Source: Pseudarthrobacter siccitolerans
Lineage (GTDB): Bacteria > Actinomycetota > Actinomycetes > Actinomycetales > Micrococcaceae
DNA: 64,000 bases
Direction: 5' to 3'
Assembly (NCBI RefSeq): GCF_030823375.1
Contig: NZ_JAUSXB010000002.1
Location: 1 to 64,000 of the forward strand
A model generated the notes under the pieces. It saw only the letters and a list, made by a program, of their open reading frames with translations, did not search any database and was not told the origin of the DNA. The translations under genes and the position numbers were made by a program. Each line of letters opens with the position of its first letter. The stretch's first letter is position 1. Of this stretch, positions 32,103 to 41,222 are shown piece by piece.

Positions 32103-33178
32103 TGCAGCGTAAATCGCTTGGCCTGGTGGCCGTCCTTGCCATCCCCGGGCTGTTCTTCGGGCTGATCTTCTCCATGCTCCTGCTGCTCGCCCCCGCGAAG
32201 CCTGCTGCCGCGACGTGCGGTCCGGCCGTCTCTGTTGTCATCGACGCCGACACCAAGGTCGAGGGCTACACCGCGGAGCAGTTGAAGTACGCCGCGGCGA
32301 TCATGGGCGCCGGTAAGGCTCTGGACCTGTCCGTGAAGGGCCAGATGATCAGCGTCATGGTGGCGCTGGGGGAGTCGGGCCTGCGGGTCCTGGACTACGG
32401 CGACGGACCGGGCCCTGATTCCCGTGGCTTGTTTCAGCAGCGCGACAACGGCGCGTGGGGATCCTATTCAGACCGCATGGACCCGACCATCAGTGCCACG
32501 AACTTCATGAAGGCCCTGCAGAAGGTCGAGGGCTGGGAGCTGCTAGAGCCGACCCTTGCCGGCAACAAGGTGCAGCGCAACGCCGACCCGTACCACTACC
32601 AGAAGTACTGGCCGGAGGCCGTCAAGCTCGTCCAGGCGCTCTCGGACGGCACGTTCTCACTGCAAGGCAGCGACTGCGCAATCCCGGGGAAGTCCGGTGC
32701 CGGGGATGACTACCCGTGGAAGGACTCTCCGACCTGGGTTCAGGTCGGAGCCAACGACGCCAGCACTTCGCCGTTGAACTTTTACTACCGGGAGTGCGTG
32801 GACTTCGCTCTATGGCGGGTGAATCAGCAGATGGGGTCCACCGGTGAACCGTTCAAGTTCGTCAACGGCATGTTTCGCCCCGACGGCCAGCGCTTGGGCT
32901 CTGCCGTGACGTGGAAGGCCGGCTGGGACGCCAAAGGTTGGCCCACCGGTTCCGTTCCCCGTGTTGGGGCGGTCGTCTGGTACGCGCCCGGCGCCGGGGG
33001 AGCGGACCCGACTTTCGGTCACGTCGCCGTGGTGAAGGAAGTCAAGGACGACGGGACCTACGTCGAAGAGGGCTACAACGGCAATCCGCCTCCGGATGAC
33101 CACAACTACTACACCCGGACCGTCAGCAGTGATGTCCCATCAGCGTTCTTGTACCTGCCCACCCAAGAGGAGAAGTAA
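32102..33178 (+). CDS. Secreted peptidoglycan hydrolase with CHAP domain (VirB1-like)
   Basis: An N-terminal signal anchor (LGLVAVLAIPGLFFGLIFSM then LLLLAP) leads to a lysozyme/transglycosylase-like part (MISVMVALGESGLRVLDYGD, DSRGLFQQRDNGAWGS with catalytic-type Glu) and a C-terminal CHAP domain (YYRECVDFALWRVNQ with the nucleophile Cys, GAVVWYAP, FGHVAVVKEV with the His). Two-domain hydrolases of this kind open the wall for actinobacterial and Gram-positive type IV secretion systems. First large gene of the transfer operon; its stop overlaps the next start. Normal length for the group (358 aa). Confidence 0.88.
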   Translation: MQRKSLGLVAVLAIPGLFFGLIFSMLLLLAPAKPAAATCGPAVSVVIDADTKVEGYTAEQLKYAAAIMGAGKALDLSVKGQMISVMVALGESGLRVLDYGDGPGPDSRGLFQQRDNGAWGSYSDRMDPTISATNFMKALQKVEGWELLEPTLAGNKVQRNADPYHYQKYWPEAVKLVQALSDGTFSLQGSDCAIPGKSGAGDDYPWKDSPTWVQVGANDASTSPLNFYYRECVDFALWRVNQQMGSTGEPFKFVNGMFRPDGQRLGSAVTWKAGWDAKGWPTGSVPRVGAVVWYAPGAGGADPTFGHVAVVKEVKDDGTYVEEGYNGNPPPDDHNYYTRTVSSDVPSAFLYLPTQEEK

Positions 33179-33690
33179 TGAAGAAGCCCCTGGCCCTGAT
33201 CGCAGTGGCCCTGCTCTGCGCCGCGTGCGCACCGGCAGCGAACACCACGCCTGCACCTGCCGAGCCCACGACAGTTACGCCTTCCGCGCCCGTTTCGCTG
33301 AGCGCCAGTAGCGGCCCGCAGGCTCCGGGGGGCCCGGTGCCGGCAACGATCGGCATCACCTGGGATGAGTCCAGTAAGGACGCTGCCGTAGACGTCGCTG
33401 AAAAGGCCATGGCGGACTTTGCCCGCCCTGGCGTGGAGGAAAAGCAGTGGGCCAACGATCTTGCCCGCTGGCTGACTCCGCGGGCCACTGCCGACTACTC
33501 GGCCGTGGATCCGGCCAACATTCCCGCCAGCCGCGTCACCGGCCCGGCAACGCTGAGCGTCGATGAAGCCAACGGCTACGGGGTCATGGCAGCGGTACCC
33601 ACCGACGCCGGGACCTACACGGTGCAGCTGCTCCGCACGGGCAAGGAAGACCCGTGGAAGGTCAACCGCTTCACACCCCCCTCGTCCTAA
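33178..33690 (+). CDS. Transfer-operon lipoprotein, 170 aa
   Basis: Lipoprotein signal peptide MKKPLALIAVALLCAACAPA with lipobox LCAAC, a Thr/Pro/Ala-rich linker, then a globular part (WDESSKDAAVDVAEKAMADF, WANDLARWLTPRATADYSAV) with the spacing of NTF2-like VirB8/TcpC-type domains; that fold is a guess. ATG at 33178 overlaps the hydrolase stop (TAATG) and follows GAGGAG. Probably an outer-face component of the secretion channel. Confidence 0.75.
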   Translation: MKKPLALIAVALLCAACAPAANTTPAPAEPTTVTPSAPVSLSASSGPQAPGGPVPATIGITWDESSKDAAVDVAEKAMADFARPGVEEKQWANDLARWLTPRATADYSAVDPANIPASRVTGPATLSVDEANGYGVMAAVPTDAGTYTVQLLRTGKEDPWKVNRFTPPSS

Positions 33691-33731
33691 GCGCCGGAAC
33701 CCTCCATCTCACACACGTAAGGAAGAAGCCC

Positions 33732-35198
33732 ATGAGCACCACATCAACCGAGGTCCTGGCCTTTCCAAACATCAGGGCCATCGTCCGGGACAACGGAACC
33801 GCTGAGGTCGTCGTCGCCGGTAACTCCCGCATCGTCCCGGCCGGGGAATCCCTGCAGGACCTCCGCAACAACGCCCTGGCCCTCGTCGTGGGCGAGGCAC
33901 AGACGCTGAACCGTCCCGTCAGAGTTCAGATCGAGGATCCCGAAGGGCACGGCGAACTCATCGTGCACCCGGACAACAGGATTGAATCCGTCTCCTACGA
34001 GGCACGCCCCGCCCGGCGCAGGGCACCGGACCCCGCGCCCGAGACGCCAGCTCCCACCGTCATTGACACCGTTCAAGCTCCTGTTCCTGAGCCTGTGGAT
34101 GCTCCGGCAGAGCCCACTGCTGCCGCCGTCGCCGCGGTGGACCGACAGCCGTGGCCGCCGAATCCCGTCGCGTCAGAGACGACGGACATGCCGGCCACCT
34201 CGGTGCCGGAGACGGCAGTGGTCACGGAGGAAGCACCGCCGACGCGGCGCAGCTTGAAGGAAACTTCGTTCCTGGTCAGCGCCCCGGTTCTGGAGCCGGC
34301 CACGCAGGGTTGGCGGGGTGCGCTCACGCGCCTTGGCTTCCGGATGGACCCGTCCGCGGAAGAGCTTTCCGAGCGGGAGGATATCCGCACGGTCAGCCAG
34401 CACTGGCCGGGCCCCCGGACCATAGCGGTGGTCAACCGCAAGGGCGGTGCGAACAAGACCCCCACCGTGGTCATGCTTTCGGCCATCCTTGCTCGCTACA
34501 GCGGTGCCGCGACCGTCGCCTGGGATAACAATGAGTCCCAAGGCACGCTGGGGTGGCGGACGGAAAAGGGTGCCCATGACCGGAGTGTCCTGGACCTGAT
34601 TGATTCCTCGACCGAACTGCTCTCCCCGTCAACGAACGCGGCCGAGATTGCCAAGTTCGTCCACCACCAGACCGCAGACAAGTTCGATGTCCTGCGCTCG
34701 GATGAGAACGAGGAAGGCGACCACGAAGTCACCGCTGAGGAAGTCGACATCGCCCACCAGGTCCTCACCCGCTATTACCGGTTGGTGGTCATGGACTCGG
34801 GCAACACCGCCCGGGCGGCTAACTGGCGCCGGATGATCCATCACACCAACCAGCTCGTCGTGCCTGTGACGGCCATTGAGGACCGCGCGGAAGCCGCTCG
34901 GCTGACGCTGCAGACCCTCGAATCCCGTGGTGGCCACGATGCCGAGCTGGCCCGCAACGCCGTCGTGATCGTCTCTGAGTCCACTGACGCGAAGCGGGCC
35001 ATGTCAGGGGATGCCTTGAAGCGGGCCAAGGACGAGGCCCAGCGGATTGCGGACGGCTTTGAACCGTTCGTCCGGGCCGTCGTCCGGATTCCTTACGATC
35101 CGGCACTGGTCAACGGCCCCATCCGCTATGAAGCCCTGCAGCCGGCCACCCAGCGGGCATGGCTGGCGGCCGCGGCCGCCGTCGCCAAAGGCTTCTAA
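33732..35198 (+). CDS. ParA/MinD-like ATPase of the transfer operon
   Basis: Residues 1-90 form a small beta domain (AIVRDNGTAEVVVAGNSRIV) seen in actinobacterial secretion proteins, residues 95-200 are a Pro/Ala/Thr-rich linker, and the rest is a MinD/ParA domain: TIAVVNRKGGANKTPTVVML (deviant Walker A with Pro after KT), VAWDNNESQGTLGW, YRLVVMDSGNTARAANWRRM (Walker B) and NQLVVPVTAIEDRAEAARL. The layout resembles mycobacterial EspI. ATG at 33732 has AAGGAAG upstream; the frame continues further back only over the lipoprotein end. It may position or energise the transfer machine. It is distinct from the partition ParA. Confidence 0.83.
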   Translation: MSTTSTEVLAFPNIRAIVRDNGTAEVVVAGNSRIVPAGESLQDLRNNALALVVGEAQTLNRPVRVQIEDPEGHGELIVHPDNRIESVSYEARPARRRAPDPAPETPAPTVIDTVQAPVPEPVDAPAEPTAAAVAAVDRQPWPPNPVASETTDMPATSVPETAVVTEEAPPTRRSLKETSFLVSAPVLEPATQGWRGALTRLGFRMDPSAEELSEREDIRTVSQHWPGPRTIAVVNRKGGANKTPTVVMLSAILARYSGAATVAWDNNESQGTLGWRTEKGAHDRSVLDLIDSSTELLSPSTNAAEIAKFVHHQTADKFDVLRSDENEEGDHEVTAEEVDIAHQVLTRYYRLVVMDSGNTARAANWRRMIHHTNQLVVPVTAIEDRAEAARLTLQTLESRGGHDAELARNAVVIVSESTDAKRAMSGDALKRAKDEAQRIADGFEPFVRAVVRIPYDPALVNGPIRYEALQPATQRAWLAAAAAVAKGF

Positions 35199-35233
35199 AC
35201 CCACCTTGATCCGGACTTTCGAAAGGAGGAACT

Positions 35234-35830
35234 ATGCAACAGTCCCTGAACCCCTGGATCACCAGCCCCGCCACGGAAACTGCGGAAGAGGAAACAACGG
35301 ATACGTATATGCCGCCGGCGGCAGTCATCAGTGCGCCTCTGAAGGGAATGGTCGAACCCGACGCAACCGACAGACTGGCCCGCCGCACCATGAGCGGTTC
35401 CGCCGCATTGTGGATCATCGGCGCACACGGGGGAGCGGGCGAAAACAGAATCGCTGACCTCCTAGGTGCACGTGCCACCGATCACTGCTGGCCCGTCCTC
35501 CAAGACGGAAGCGAGCCACGGGTGCTGCTGGTGTGCCGCGCAGACATGCGCGGCCTGACAGCCGCCAGAAGTGCGCTGACCCAATGGGTGTCAGGAGCCA
35601 CACCGGAAGTTGACCTGCTTGGCCTCGCCGTCCTTGCTGACGCACCGGGGAAGACTCCGAAGGCGCTGCGGGAGTTTGCCTCAATCGTGGGCGGGGGGGC
35701 GCCCCGGCTCTGGACCCTGCCCTGGGTAGAAGCCTGGCGGCACGGGGACACCACGGCCCCGCCCCGCGAATTTCAACGCTTCATTACTGACATAGCCACC
35801 TTAGCTACCAACACCACAACCGCTCACTGA
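35234..35830 (+). CDS. DUF6668 family protein, 198 aa
   Basis: Starts MQQSLNPWITSPA and carries ALWIIGAHGGAGENRIADLL, a degenerate P-loop without the Lys-Thr, and VLLVCRADMRGLTAARSALT, ATPEVDLLGLAVLADAPGKT and PKALREF. This is the DUF6668 pattern, found beside actinobacterial conjugation genes. The lack of a full Walker A suggests a non-hydrolysing partner of the preceding ParA-like ATPase, perhaps derived from the same fold. ATG has GGAGGA upstream. Confidence 0.75.
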   Translation: MQQSLNPWITSPATETAEEETTDTYMPPAAVISAPLKGMVEPDATDRLARRTMSGSAALWIIGAHGGAGENRIADLLGARATDHCWPVLQDGSEPRVLLVCRADMRGLTAARSALTQWVSGATPEVDLLGLAVLADAPGKTPKALREFASIVGGGAPRLWTLPWVEAWRHGDTTAPPREFQRFITDIATLATNTTTAH

Positions 35831-35841
35831 AAGGTCTCACC

Positions 35842-36111
35842 ATGAACTACTTCTCCGCACTTGCAACCGGTGTCATCCCCAACCCCACCCCGACCATCCC
35901 GGCAGAGGCAGACGGGCTGCTTCTGGTCCTGAACTGGGCCTCCGGCATCGGCCTGGTCCTGGGCGTACTTGGCGTGATCATCGTCGGCATCGGCATGGTG
36001 ATCCAGCTCCAGCGGGGCGAAGGCGCACAGGCCATCGGCAAGCTCGGCTGGGTCCTGATGGGCTGCATCATCATCACCGGTGCCGCCGGCATCGTCCGCG
36101 CGTTCGTCTAA
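35842..36111 (+). CDS. VirB2/TrbC-like pilin-type membrane protein, 89 aa
   Basis: Two hydrophobic helices (LLLVLNWASGIGLVLGVLGV then IIVGIGMVI; LGWVLMGCIIITGAAGIVRA) separated by a short basic loop QLQRGEGAQ, after a 20-residue N-terminus. The size and the two-helix hairpin are those of VirB2/TrbC proteins, and its place before the VirB6-like and VirB4 genes agrees. It would form the pore or pilus subunit. Confidence 0.8.
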   Translation: MNYFSALATGVIPNPTPTIPAEADGLLLVLNWASGIGLVLGVLGVIIVGIGMVIQLQRGEGAQAIGKLGWVLMGCIIITGAAGIVRAFV

Positions 36112-36138
36112 GCCAGCACCAACAACGGGAGGTTCACC

Positions 36139-36876
36139 GTGAGCCAGTCAACAGATAGCACCACCGAAAGCAATCCGTTCACCAAGCCCGGTTTCATCAT
36201 TGCGGCCGCGCTGGTGGTTGCGCTGATCGCAGCAACCATCGTGATCTTCCTTCTCCCCAAAGGACAGGGCAACGCTCAGCCGACCCCTGCTCCGGCAGAA
36301 ACCAGCAGCACAGCCGAGGCCAGTCCCAGTGCTTCAGCTGCTGGCGAGAGCATCTGCGGGCTTCCTGCAACTTCGGAAACCGCGCTGGGCTCCGCGCCAG
36401 AGACGAAATGGGAACTCGTAGGAACCATGGCTGCCCCAACTGATGTCAAGGTTGGGCCAGGTAAGACCGACGATCAAGGCATCAGGTCCTGCTTCGCCCA
36501 TACGCCTACAGGTGCGCTATATGCTGCGGTCAACCTGTGGGCGCTGGGCAGTGATCCCTCCAAAGAGCGAGCCATCGCCGAACAGCTCGCAGCTAAGGGA
36601 CCTGGCCGTGACGCAGGTATGAAGGCGCCACAAACCGCCGCCCCATCTTCGTCCGTGAAGATCCAGATAGCCGGCTTCAACGTTTCGTACACGGCGAACC
36701 AGGCTGTCGTTGAACTGGCATTCAAGGCAGACAATGGTGCGCTGGCTTCTGTGAGAACCACGCTGCTTTGGCAGGACGGCGACTGGAAAGGGGTCGTGGC
36801 CGACAACGGTGCTCCGTTGGAAGAACCACGCCAAATCCGTGATCTTTCAGGCTTCATCCCATGGAGTGGAGCATGA
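36139..36876 (+). CDS. Bitopic membrane protein of the transfer operon, 245 aa
   Basis: One membrane segment (FIIAAALVVALIAATIVIFL) after a 17-residue cytosolic start, then a Pro/Ala/Ser linker and an outer domain with two cysteines (SICGLPATSETAL, IRSCFAHTPTGALYAAVNLW) and a C-terminal VELAFKADNGALASVRTTLL WQDG-type beta sheet. The plan recalls VirB8 proteins, but I do not claim homology. GTG at 36139 has GGGAGG upstream. Its stop overlaps the start of the VirB6-like gene (ATGA). Confidence 0.75.
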   Translation: MSQSTDSTTESNPFTKPGFIIAAALVVALIAATIVIFLLPKGQGNAQPTPAPAETSSTAEASPSASAAGESICGLPATSETALGSAPETKWELVGTMAAPTDVKVGPGKTDDQGIRSCFAHTPTGALYAAVNLWALGSDPSKERAIAEQLAAKGPGRDAGMKAPQTAAPSSSVKIQIAGFNVSYTANQAVVELAFKADNGALASVRTTLLWQDGDWKGVVADNGAPLEEPRQIRDLSGFIPWSGA

Positions 36877-38135
36877 AGCCCGCATGGAACCCGGCAGGCG
36901 ATTGGATAGCCGGGATCGCGGACGACGCTATGGGAAACATGGCGAAGGCCATCATGGAGGGCATGAGTCAGATGGTGACGACTCTGTCTACCTTCTGGGT
37001 TTCAATGCCCACGGTGAACCTGATCAGCGAGGACAGGACTGGGCCAAGTTCCGTGGTCTCGATAGTCAACAGCGAGCTGATGACTTGGACGCTGACGCTG
37101 GCGGTCCTCGCCGTCATCATCGGCGGCATCCGGATGATCTGGGAACAACGCGGTGCACCGCTCAAGGACCTGCTCCGTTCGCTGCTGACCCTCACCCTGG
37201 TGTCCGGCCTTGGCCTGGGAGTCATCTCAATTTTGGTAATTGCCGCAGATACTTTTTCGGCCGCCATCATCGAGCGTTCCACGGACGGGAAGGGCTTTGC
37301 TCAGTCGATGAGCGTTCTTGTCATGACCGGCCAAACGGAGGTTGGAGTATTCATCCTCATCGTCCTAGGCCTGATCGGATTGATTGCTTCACTGGTCCAG
37401 ATCGTCCTCATGGTGGTCCGGAGCGGCATGTTGGTAATCCTGGCGGGCATTCTGCCCACCACGGCCGCGTTCACCAACACTGAGATGGGCAGGCAGTGGT
37501 TCCAGAAAGCAATTGGCTGGACCATCGCTTTCATTCTTTACAAGCCCGCGGCAGCCATCGTGTACTCCGTCGCATTCCTCTTGATGGGCAACACCACCGG
37601 GCAGGACGCCTTGGTCGGCTCAATCACAGGCTTCACGCTGATGATCGTTGCCCTATTCGCACTTCCGGCGTTGATGCGGTTCGTAACGCCAATGGTTGGA
37701 GCCGTGGCCTCGGGCAGCGGCGCTGCAGCCGGGGCTGCCGTTGGTGCGATGGCCACCGGTGCCGTGTCCCTGGGCCGCGGCGGCAGCGGACGAGGCAATG
37801 CCGCGCCAATCCCCGCGACAACAAGCACTACGGCCAGTACGCAGAGCACTTCCACCGGTGCTTCGCCGAAAGGCAGTGACGGAGCGTCTGGTCCCCGGGG
37901 CGGGGGAGGCCAGCCCACCCCCGGTGTTACGGGTCCGGGCGGAGCCGCTGGCGCTGCGGCCGCAGGCAAAGCAGGCACCGCAGGAGCAGCGGCAGGGGCA
38001 AGCGGTGGGGCAGCAGCAGCTGGCCCGGCCGGCATGGCTCTAGCCGCCGGGGCGCAGGTGGCGTCCAGGACGTCGCAGGCAATTGAAAAGACCGCGCAGG
38101 ATTCAACCGGGGAGGGCCCCAGTGGCAGCAATTAA
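36873..38135 (+). CDS. VirB6/TrbL-like polytopic channel protein
   Basis: Six or so membrane segments between residues 65 and 275 (LMTWTLTLAVLAVIIGGIRM, LLTLTLVSGLGLGVISILVI, GVFILIVLGLIGLIASLVQI, SGMLVILAGILPTTAAF, LYKPAAAIVYSVAFLLMG, TGFTLMIVALFALPALMRFV) and a long Gly/Ala/Thr-rich low-complexity C-terminus. This is the usual form of actinobacterial TrbL/VirB6 proteins. I place the start at ATG 36873, which overlaps the previous stop and has GGAG 6 nt upstream; an ATG at 36861 is possible. Confidence 0.83.
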   Translation: MKPAWNPAGDWIAGIADDAMGNMAKAIMEGMSQMVTTLSTFWVSMPTVNLISEDRTGPSSVVSIVNSELMTWTLTLAVLAVIIGGIRMIWEQRGAPLKDLLRSLLTLTLVSGLGLGVISILVIAADTFSAAIIERSTDGKGFAQSMSVLVMTGQTEVGVFILIVLGLIGLIASLVQIVLMVVRSGMLVILAGILPTTAAFTNTEMGRQWFQKAIGWTIAFILYKPAAAIVYSVAFLLMGNTTGQDALVGSITGFTLMIVALFALPALMRFVTPMVGAVASGSGAAAGAAVGAMATGAVSLGRGGSGRGNAAPIPATTSTTASTQSTSTGASPKGSDGASGPRGGGGQPTPGVTGPGGAAGAAAAGKAGTAGAAAGASGGAAAAGPAGMALAAGAQVASRTSQAIEKTAQDSTGEGPSGSN

Positions 38136-39630
38136 CACCGAATATAAGGAACCGTCCTACGGCAACTGGCGCGTGCCGCGCTCTGCCGGCCTGGGCAACC
38201 TCGGCGCCATCGGCACCGGAATTGTCATGGCCGGCCTGTTGATGGGCATCACCACCTTCGCTATCTGGGGCCTGTTCCCGGGCCTCGCTGTCCTCGCCCT
38301 CGCCGGGGCCAGCGCCCTGTTGCTCACGGTCAAGGACAAGCACGGCCAGTCCGTCGTAGACCGGTTTGGCACCAGGATGACCTTTCGGCTCTCCAAGTCC
38401 TCTGGAACGAACCTCTACCGCTCCGGCCCGCTGGGGGTGACCGAGTGGGGCATGTACCAGCTCCCCGGCCTGGCCGCGAAATCGGCCCTGTACGAGTTCA
38501 CCGACTCCTACAAGCGCCCGTTCGCCATGCTGCACGTGCCGGCCACCAGCCACTTCACCGTCATCTTCTCCACCGAACCCGATGGAGCCTCGCTGGTGGA
38601 TCCTGAGCAGGTCGACGCATGGGTCGCTAACTGGGGCGGCTGGCTGGCCGGCCTGGCCGACGAGGCCGGACTTGACGCCGCGGCCGTCACGGTGGAGACC
38701 GCCCCCGATTCCGGGTACCGGCTCCGGAACGAAGTCGAGATGAACATCGACGCCAACGCACCGGAATTCGCCCAGGCGATCCTGCGCGAAGTCGTTGACA
38801 CCTACCCGGAAGGATCAGCCACCGTCCGCGCCTGGGTGTCCCTGACCTTCAACGCCTCCCTGCGGGCCGGTTCCAAGAAGCGCACACCCGAAGACGTTGC
38901 CCGTGACCTCGCCTCCCGGATCCCGGGCCTCTCGGCCCGGCTGCAGTCCACCGGTGCCGGTATCGCCCGCCCGATGTCCGCGCAGGAACTCTGCGAGGTC
39001 GTGCGCATCGCCTACGACCCGCCTGCCGCTCTGATCATTGATGAAGCCCACGCCGCCGGTTCCCCCGTTGCCCTGACCTGGGGTGAGGTCGGCCCCACCG
39101 CGACGCAGGCAAGCTGGGACGACTACCGCCACGATTCCGCGTTCTCGGTCTCTTGGACCATGACAGGCGCCCCCCGCGGTTCCGTGAACTCCTCGGTTCT
39201 GTCCCGGTTGCTGGCCCCGCACGGGGACATTGACCGCAAACGCGTATCCCTGCTGTACCGTCCGATGGATTCCGCGAAAGCAGCCACCGTGGTCGAGCGG
39301 GACCAGAACAACGCCAACGTCCGCATCACCTCCGGAACCCGGCCCAGCGCAAGGGCCTTGGTCGATGCCCGTTCCGCCGTGCAGACAGCCCAGGAAGAAG
39401 CCCGCGGCGCCGGCCTGGTGAACTTCGGAATGGTCGTCACCGCCACCGTGACCGACAAGGAACGGTTGCCTGATGCCGTTGCCGCCATTGAACAGACCTC
39501 CGGCACGGCCCGGGTGCTCCTGCGCCGCGCCTACGGCGCGCAGGACACCGCCTTCGCGGCGTCCCTGCCGCTGGGACTCGTCCTGCCCAAGCACAGCATG
39601 GTCCCCTCCGAAATCAAGGACGCACTCTAA
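38122..39630 (+). CDS. SCO6880 family secretion protein
   Basis: Two membrane helices near residues 27-70 (GAIGTGIVMAGLLMGITTFA, GLFPGLAVLALAGASALLLT) and a large soluble domain matching SCO6880 proteins: HGQSVVDRFGTRMTFRLSKS, FAMLHVPATSHFTVIFSTEP, VDAWVANWGGWLAGLADEAG, MSAQELCEVVRIAYDP. These accompany VirB4 in actinobacterial conjugation and resemble EccE/PrgI-type subunits. Start GTG at 38122 follows GGGGAGG and lies within the end of the VirB6-like gene (14-bp overlap). Its stop overlaps the VirB4 ATG. Confidence 0.87.
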   Translation: MAAINTEYKEPSYGNWRVPRSAGLGNLGAIGTGIVMAGLLMGITTFAIWGLFPGLAVLALAGASALLLTVKDKHGQSVVDRFGTRMTFRLSKSSGTNLYRSGPLGVTEWGMYQLPGLAAKSALYEFTDSYKRPFAMLHVPATSHFTVIFSTEPDGASLVDPEQVDAWVANWGGWLAGLADEAGLDAAAVTVETAPDSGYRLRNEVEMNIDANAPEFAQAILREVVDTYPEGSATVRAWVSLTFNASLRAGSKKRTPEDVARDLASRIPGLSARLQSTGAGIARPMSAQELCEVVRIAYDPPAALIIDEAHAAGSPVALTWGEVGPTATQASWDDYRHDSAFSVSWTMTGAPRGSVNSSVLSRLLAPHGDIDRKRVSLLYRPMDSAKAATVVERDQNNANVRITSGTRPSARALVDARSAVQTAQEEARGAGLVNFGMVVTATVTDKERLPDAVAAIEQTSGTARVLLRRAYGAQDTAFAASLPLGLVLPKHSMVPSEIKDAL

Positions 39631-41222
39631 TGGCACTCAAAAACCTCTTAACGTCAATGACAGTAAAGACAGTAATGCCAGCAAAGGGCGCGCCAAAAAA
39701 GGCTGCTAAGCAGCCACGCGAGGCCGGGCCGGGTGCCCGTGGTTGGTCCGGTCGTGGCGGCGGCATGGCCCAGCTCGTCCCGTCCGTGAAGGAGTACCGG
39801 GGAACCACTGTCCAGGTCTGCGGGCTGTGGCCGTTCTCCTCAGGTGCGTCCTCACCCATGATCGGCGTCCCGCTGGGTCGGCACGAGGAAACCCAGGCCA
39901 CGGTCTGCTGTGACCCGATCAGCTGGTTCCAGCGTGCACGCCTCATCTCCAACCCTTCCGCTTTCATTCTCGGCAAACCCGGGCTGGGAAAGTCCACTCT
40001 GGTCCGCCGCATGTTCCTGGGCCTCGCGGCCCAAGGCGTCAACCCATTGGTTCTCGGTGACCTGAAAGGCGAGCACGTCAAAGCTGTTGAAGCTCTGGGC
40101 GGGCAGGTGATCAAGCTCGGCCGCGGCGTCGGGTACCTGAACATTCTTGATCCGGGCCAGGCCGTCGAGGTCGCCCAGCTCCTCGAGGACCACGGCCACC
40201 ACGAAGCGGCCACCCGGGTCCGTGCCGATGCGCATGGTCGACGCCTGAACATGGTCGTCTCACTGATCACCATCAGCAGGAACAATCCGCCCACAGACCA
40301 AGAACAAACCATCCTGGACCGGGCCCTGCGGGTCCTCGATGACCGGTTCGACGGCATCCCGGTCCTGAAAGACCTGCTGGACGTCATCGTCTCCGCCCCG
40401 GATGAGCTGCGGCAGGTCGCTTTGGACCGTGGCGACATGAACGTCTACCTGCAGGAGACCCGGGCGCTGGAAGCGACCCTGCTGGGCCTGACCGGGGGAG
40501 GAAAGCTGGGAGAAATCTTCTCCCGGCAGACCACCAACCCCATGAAGAGGGACCGCGCCGTCGTCTTCGATGTCTCCAGCATCGACGAAACCGAAACCGA
40601 CCTCCAGGCTGCCGTGCTGCTGGCGTGCTGGTCCTACGGATTCGGAACAGTGAACGTCGCCAACACCCTCGCCGACGCTGGTCTGGAACCGCGCCGGAAC
40701 TACTTCGTGGTCCTGGACGAGCTGTGGCGGGCGCTGCGCTCCGGCAAGGGCATGGTCGACAGGGTGGACGCCCTGACCCGCCTGAACCGCTCTGTGGGCG
40801 TTGGACAGATCATGATTTCCCACACCATGTCCGACCTGCTGGCACTGCCGGCAGAAGAGGACCGGATGAAAGCCCGCGGCTTCGTCGAACGCTCCGGCAT
40901 GGTGATCTGTGGCGGCCTGCCTGCCTCAGAGATGCCGCTGCTGACCTCAGCGATTCCGCTGTCCCGGCAGGAGCAGCAGAAGCTCATTTCATGGCAGGAC
41001 CCGCCCGCCTGGGACTCGCGCGGCCTCGACGTCGAACCCCCGGGCCGGGGCAAGTTCCTCATCAAAGTCGGCGGCCGCCCGGGAATCCCCGTCCAGATCG
41101 GACTGACCTCCATCGAGAAAAACGACGGCCTGAACGACACCGACACCCGCTGGCACCCACCAGCCGAAACGCTCATGGACCCGGCAGCACCAACGCTGCT
41201 GACAGAAGGAGGCGCGCTGTGA
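39630..41222 (+). CDS. virB4: VirB4/TraC-type secretion ATPase
   Basis: Walker A FILGKPGLGKSTLVRRM (residues 112-128), DLKGEH loop, Walker B NYFVVLDELWRALRSG (about 353-368) and VGQIMISHTMSDLLALPAEE, the arginine-finger region of VirB4 proteins. It powers substrate transfer and pilus assembly. Shorter than many VirB4 (530 aa) because the N-terminal domain is supplied by the SCO6880 partner. ATG overlaps the previous stop (TAATG). Codons 7-19 coincide with four phased 9-mers of the partition type (39649-39684), an unusual double use of coding sequence. Confidence 0.9.
   Translation: MALKNLLTSMTVKTVMPAKGAPKKAAKQPREAGPGARGWSGRGGGMAQLVPSVKEYRGTTVQVCGLWPFSSGASSPMIGVPLGRHEETQATVCCDPISWFQRARLISNPSAFILGKPGLGKSTLVRRMFLGLAAQGVNPLVLGDLKGEHVKAVEALGGQVIKLGRGVGYLNILDPGQAVEVAQLLEDHGHHEAATRVRADAHGRRLNMVVSLITISRNNPPTDQEQTILDRALRVLDDRFDGIPVLKDLLDVIVSAPDELRQVALDRGDMNVYLQETRALEATLLGLTGGGKLGEIFSRQTTNPMKRDRAVVFDVSSIDETETDLQAAVLLACWSYGFGTVNVANTLADAGLEPRRNYFVVLDELWRALRSGKGMVDRVDALTRLNRSVGVGQIMISHTMSDLLALPAEEDRMKARGFVERSGMVICGGLPASEMPLLTSAIPLSRQEQQKLISWQDPPAWDSRGLDVEPPGRGKFLIKVGGRPGIPVQIGLTSIEKNDGLNDTDTRWHPPAETLMDPAAPTLLTEGGAL
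39649..39684. repeat. Four phased partition-type 9-mers inside the virB4 coding start
   Basis: Read on the minus strand: TTGCTGGCA, TTACTGTCT, TTACTGTCA, TTGACGTTA, contiguous and in exact 9-bp phase, matching units of the array at 26157. They encode residues 7-19 of VirB4. A likely binding site of the small partition protein within the transfer operon. Confidence 0.65.

Noticed and set aside
33654..33731. Extension of the ParA-like ATPase upstream of ATG 33732
   Set aside because: It overlaps the lipoprotein end and a ribosome site lies before ATG 33732.
40625..41218. N-terminal extension of the coupling protein
   Set aside because: It lies in another frame over virB4; the GTG overlapping the virB4 stop is the natural start.
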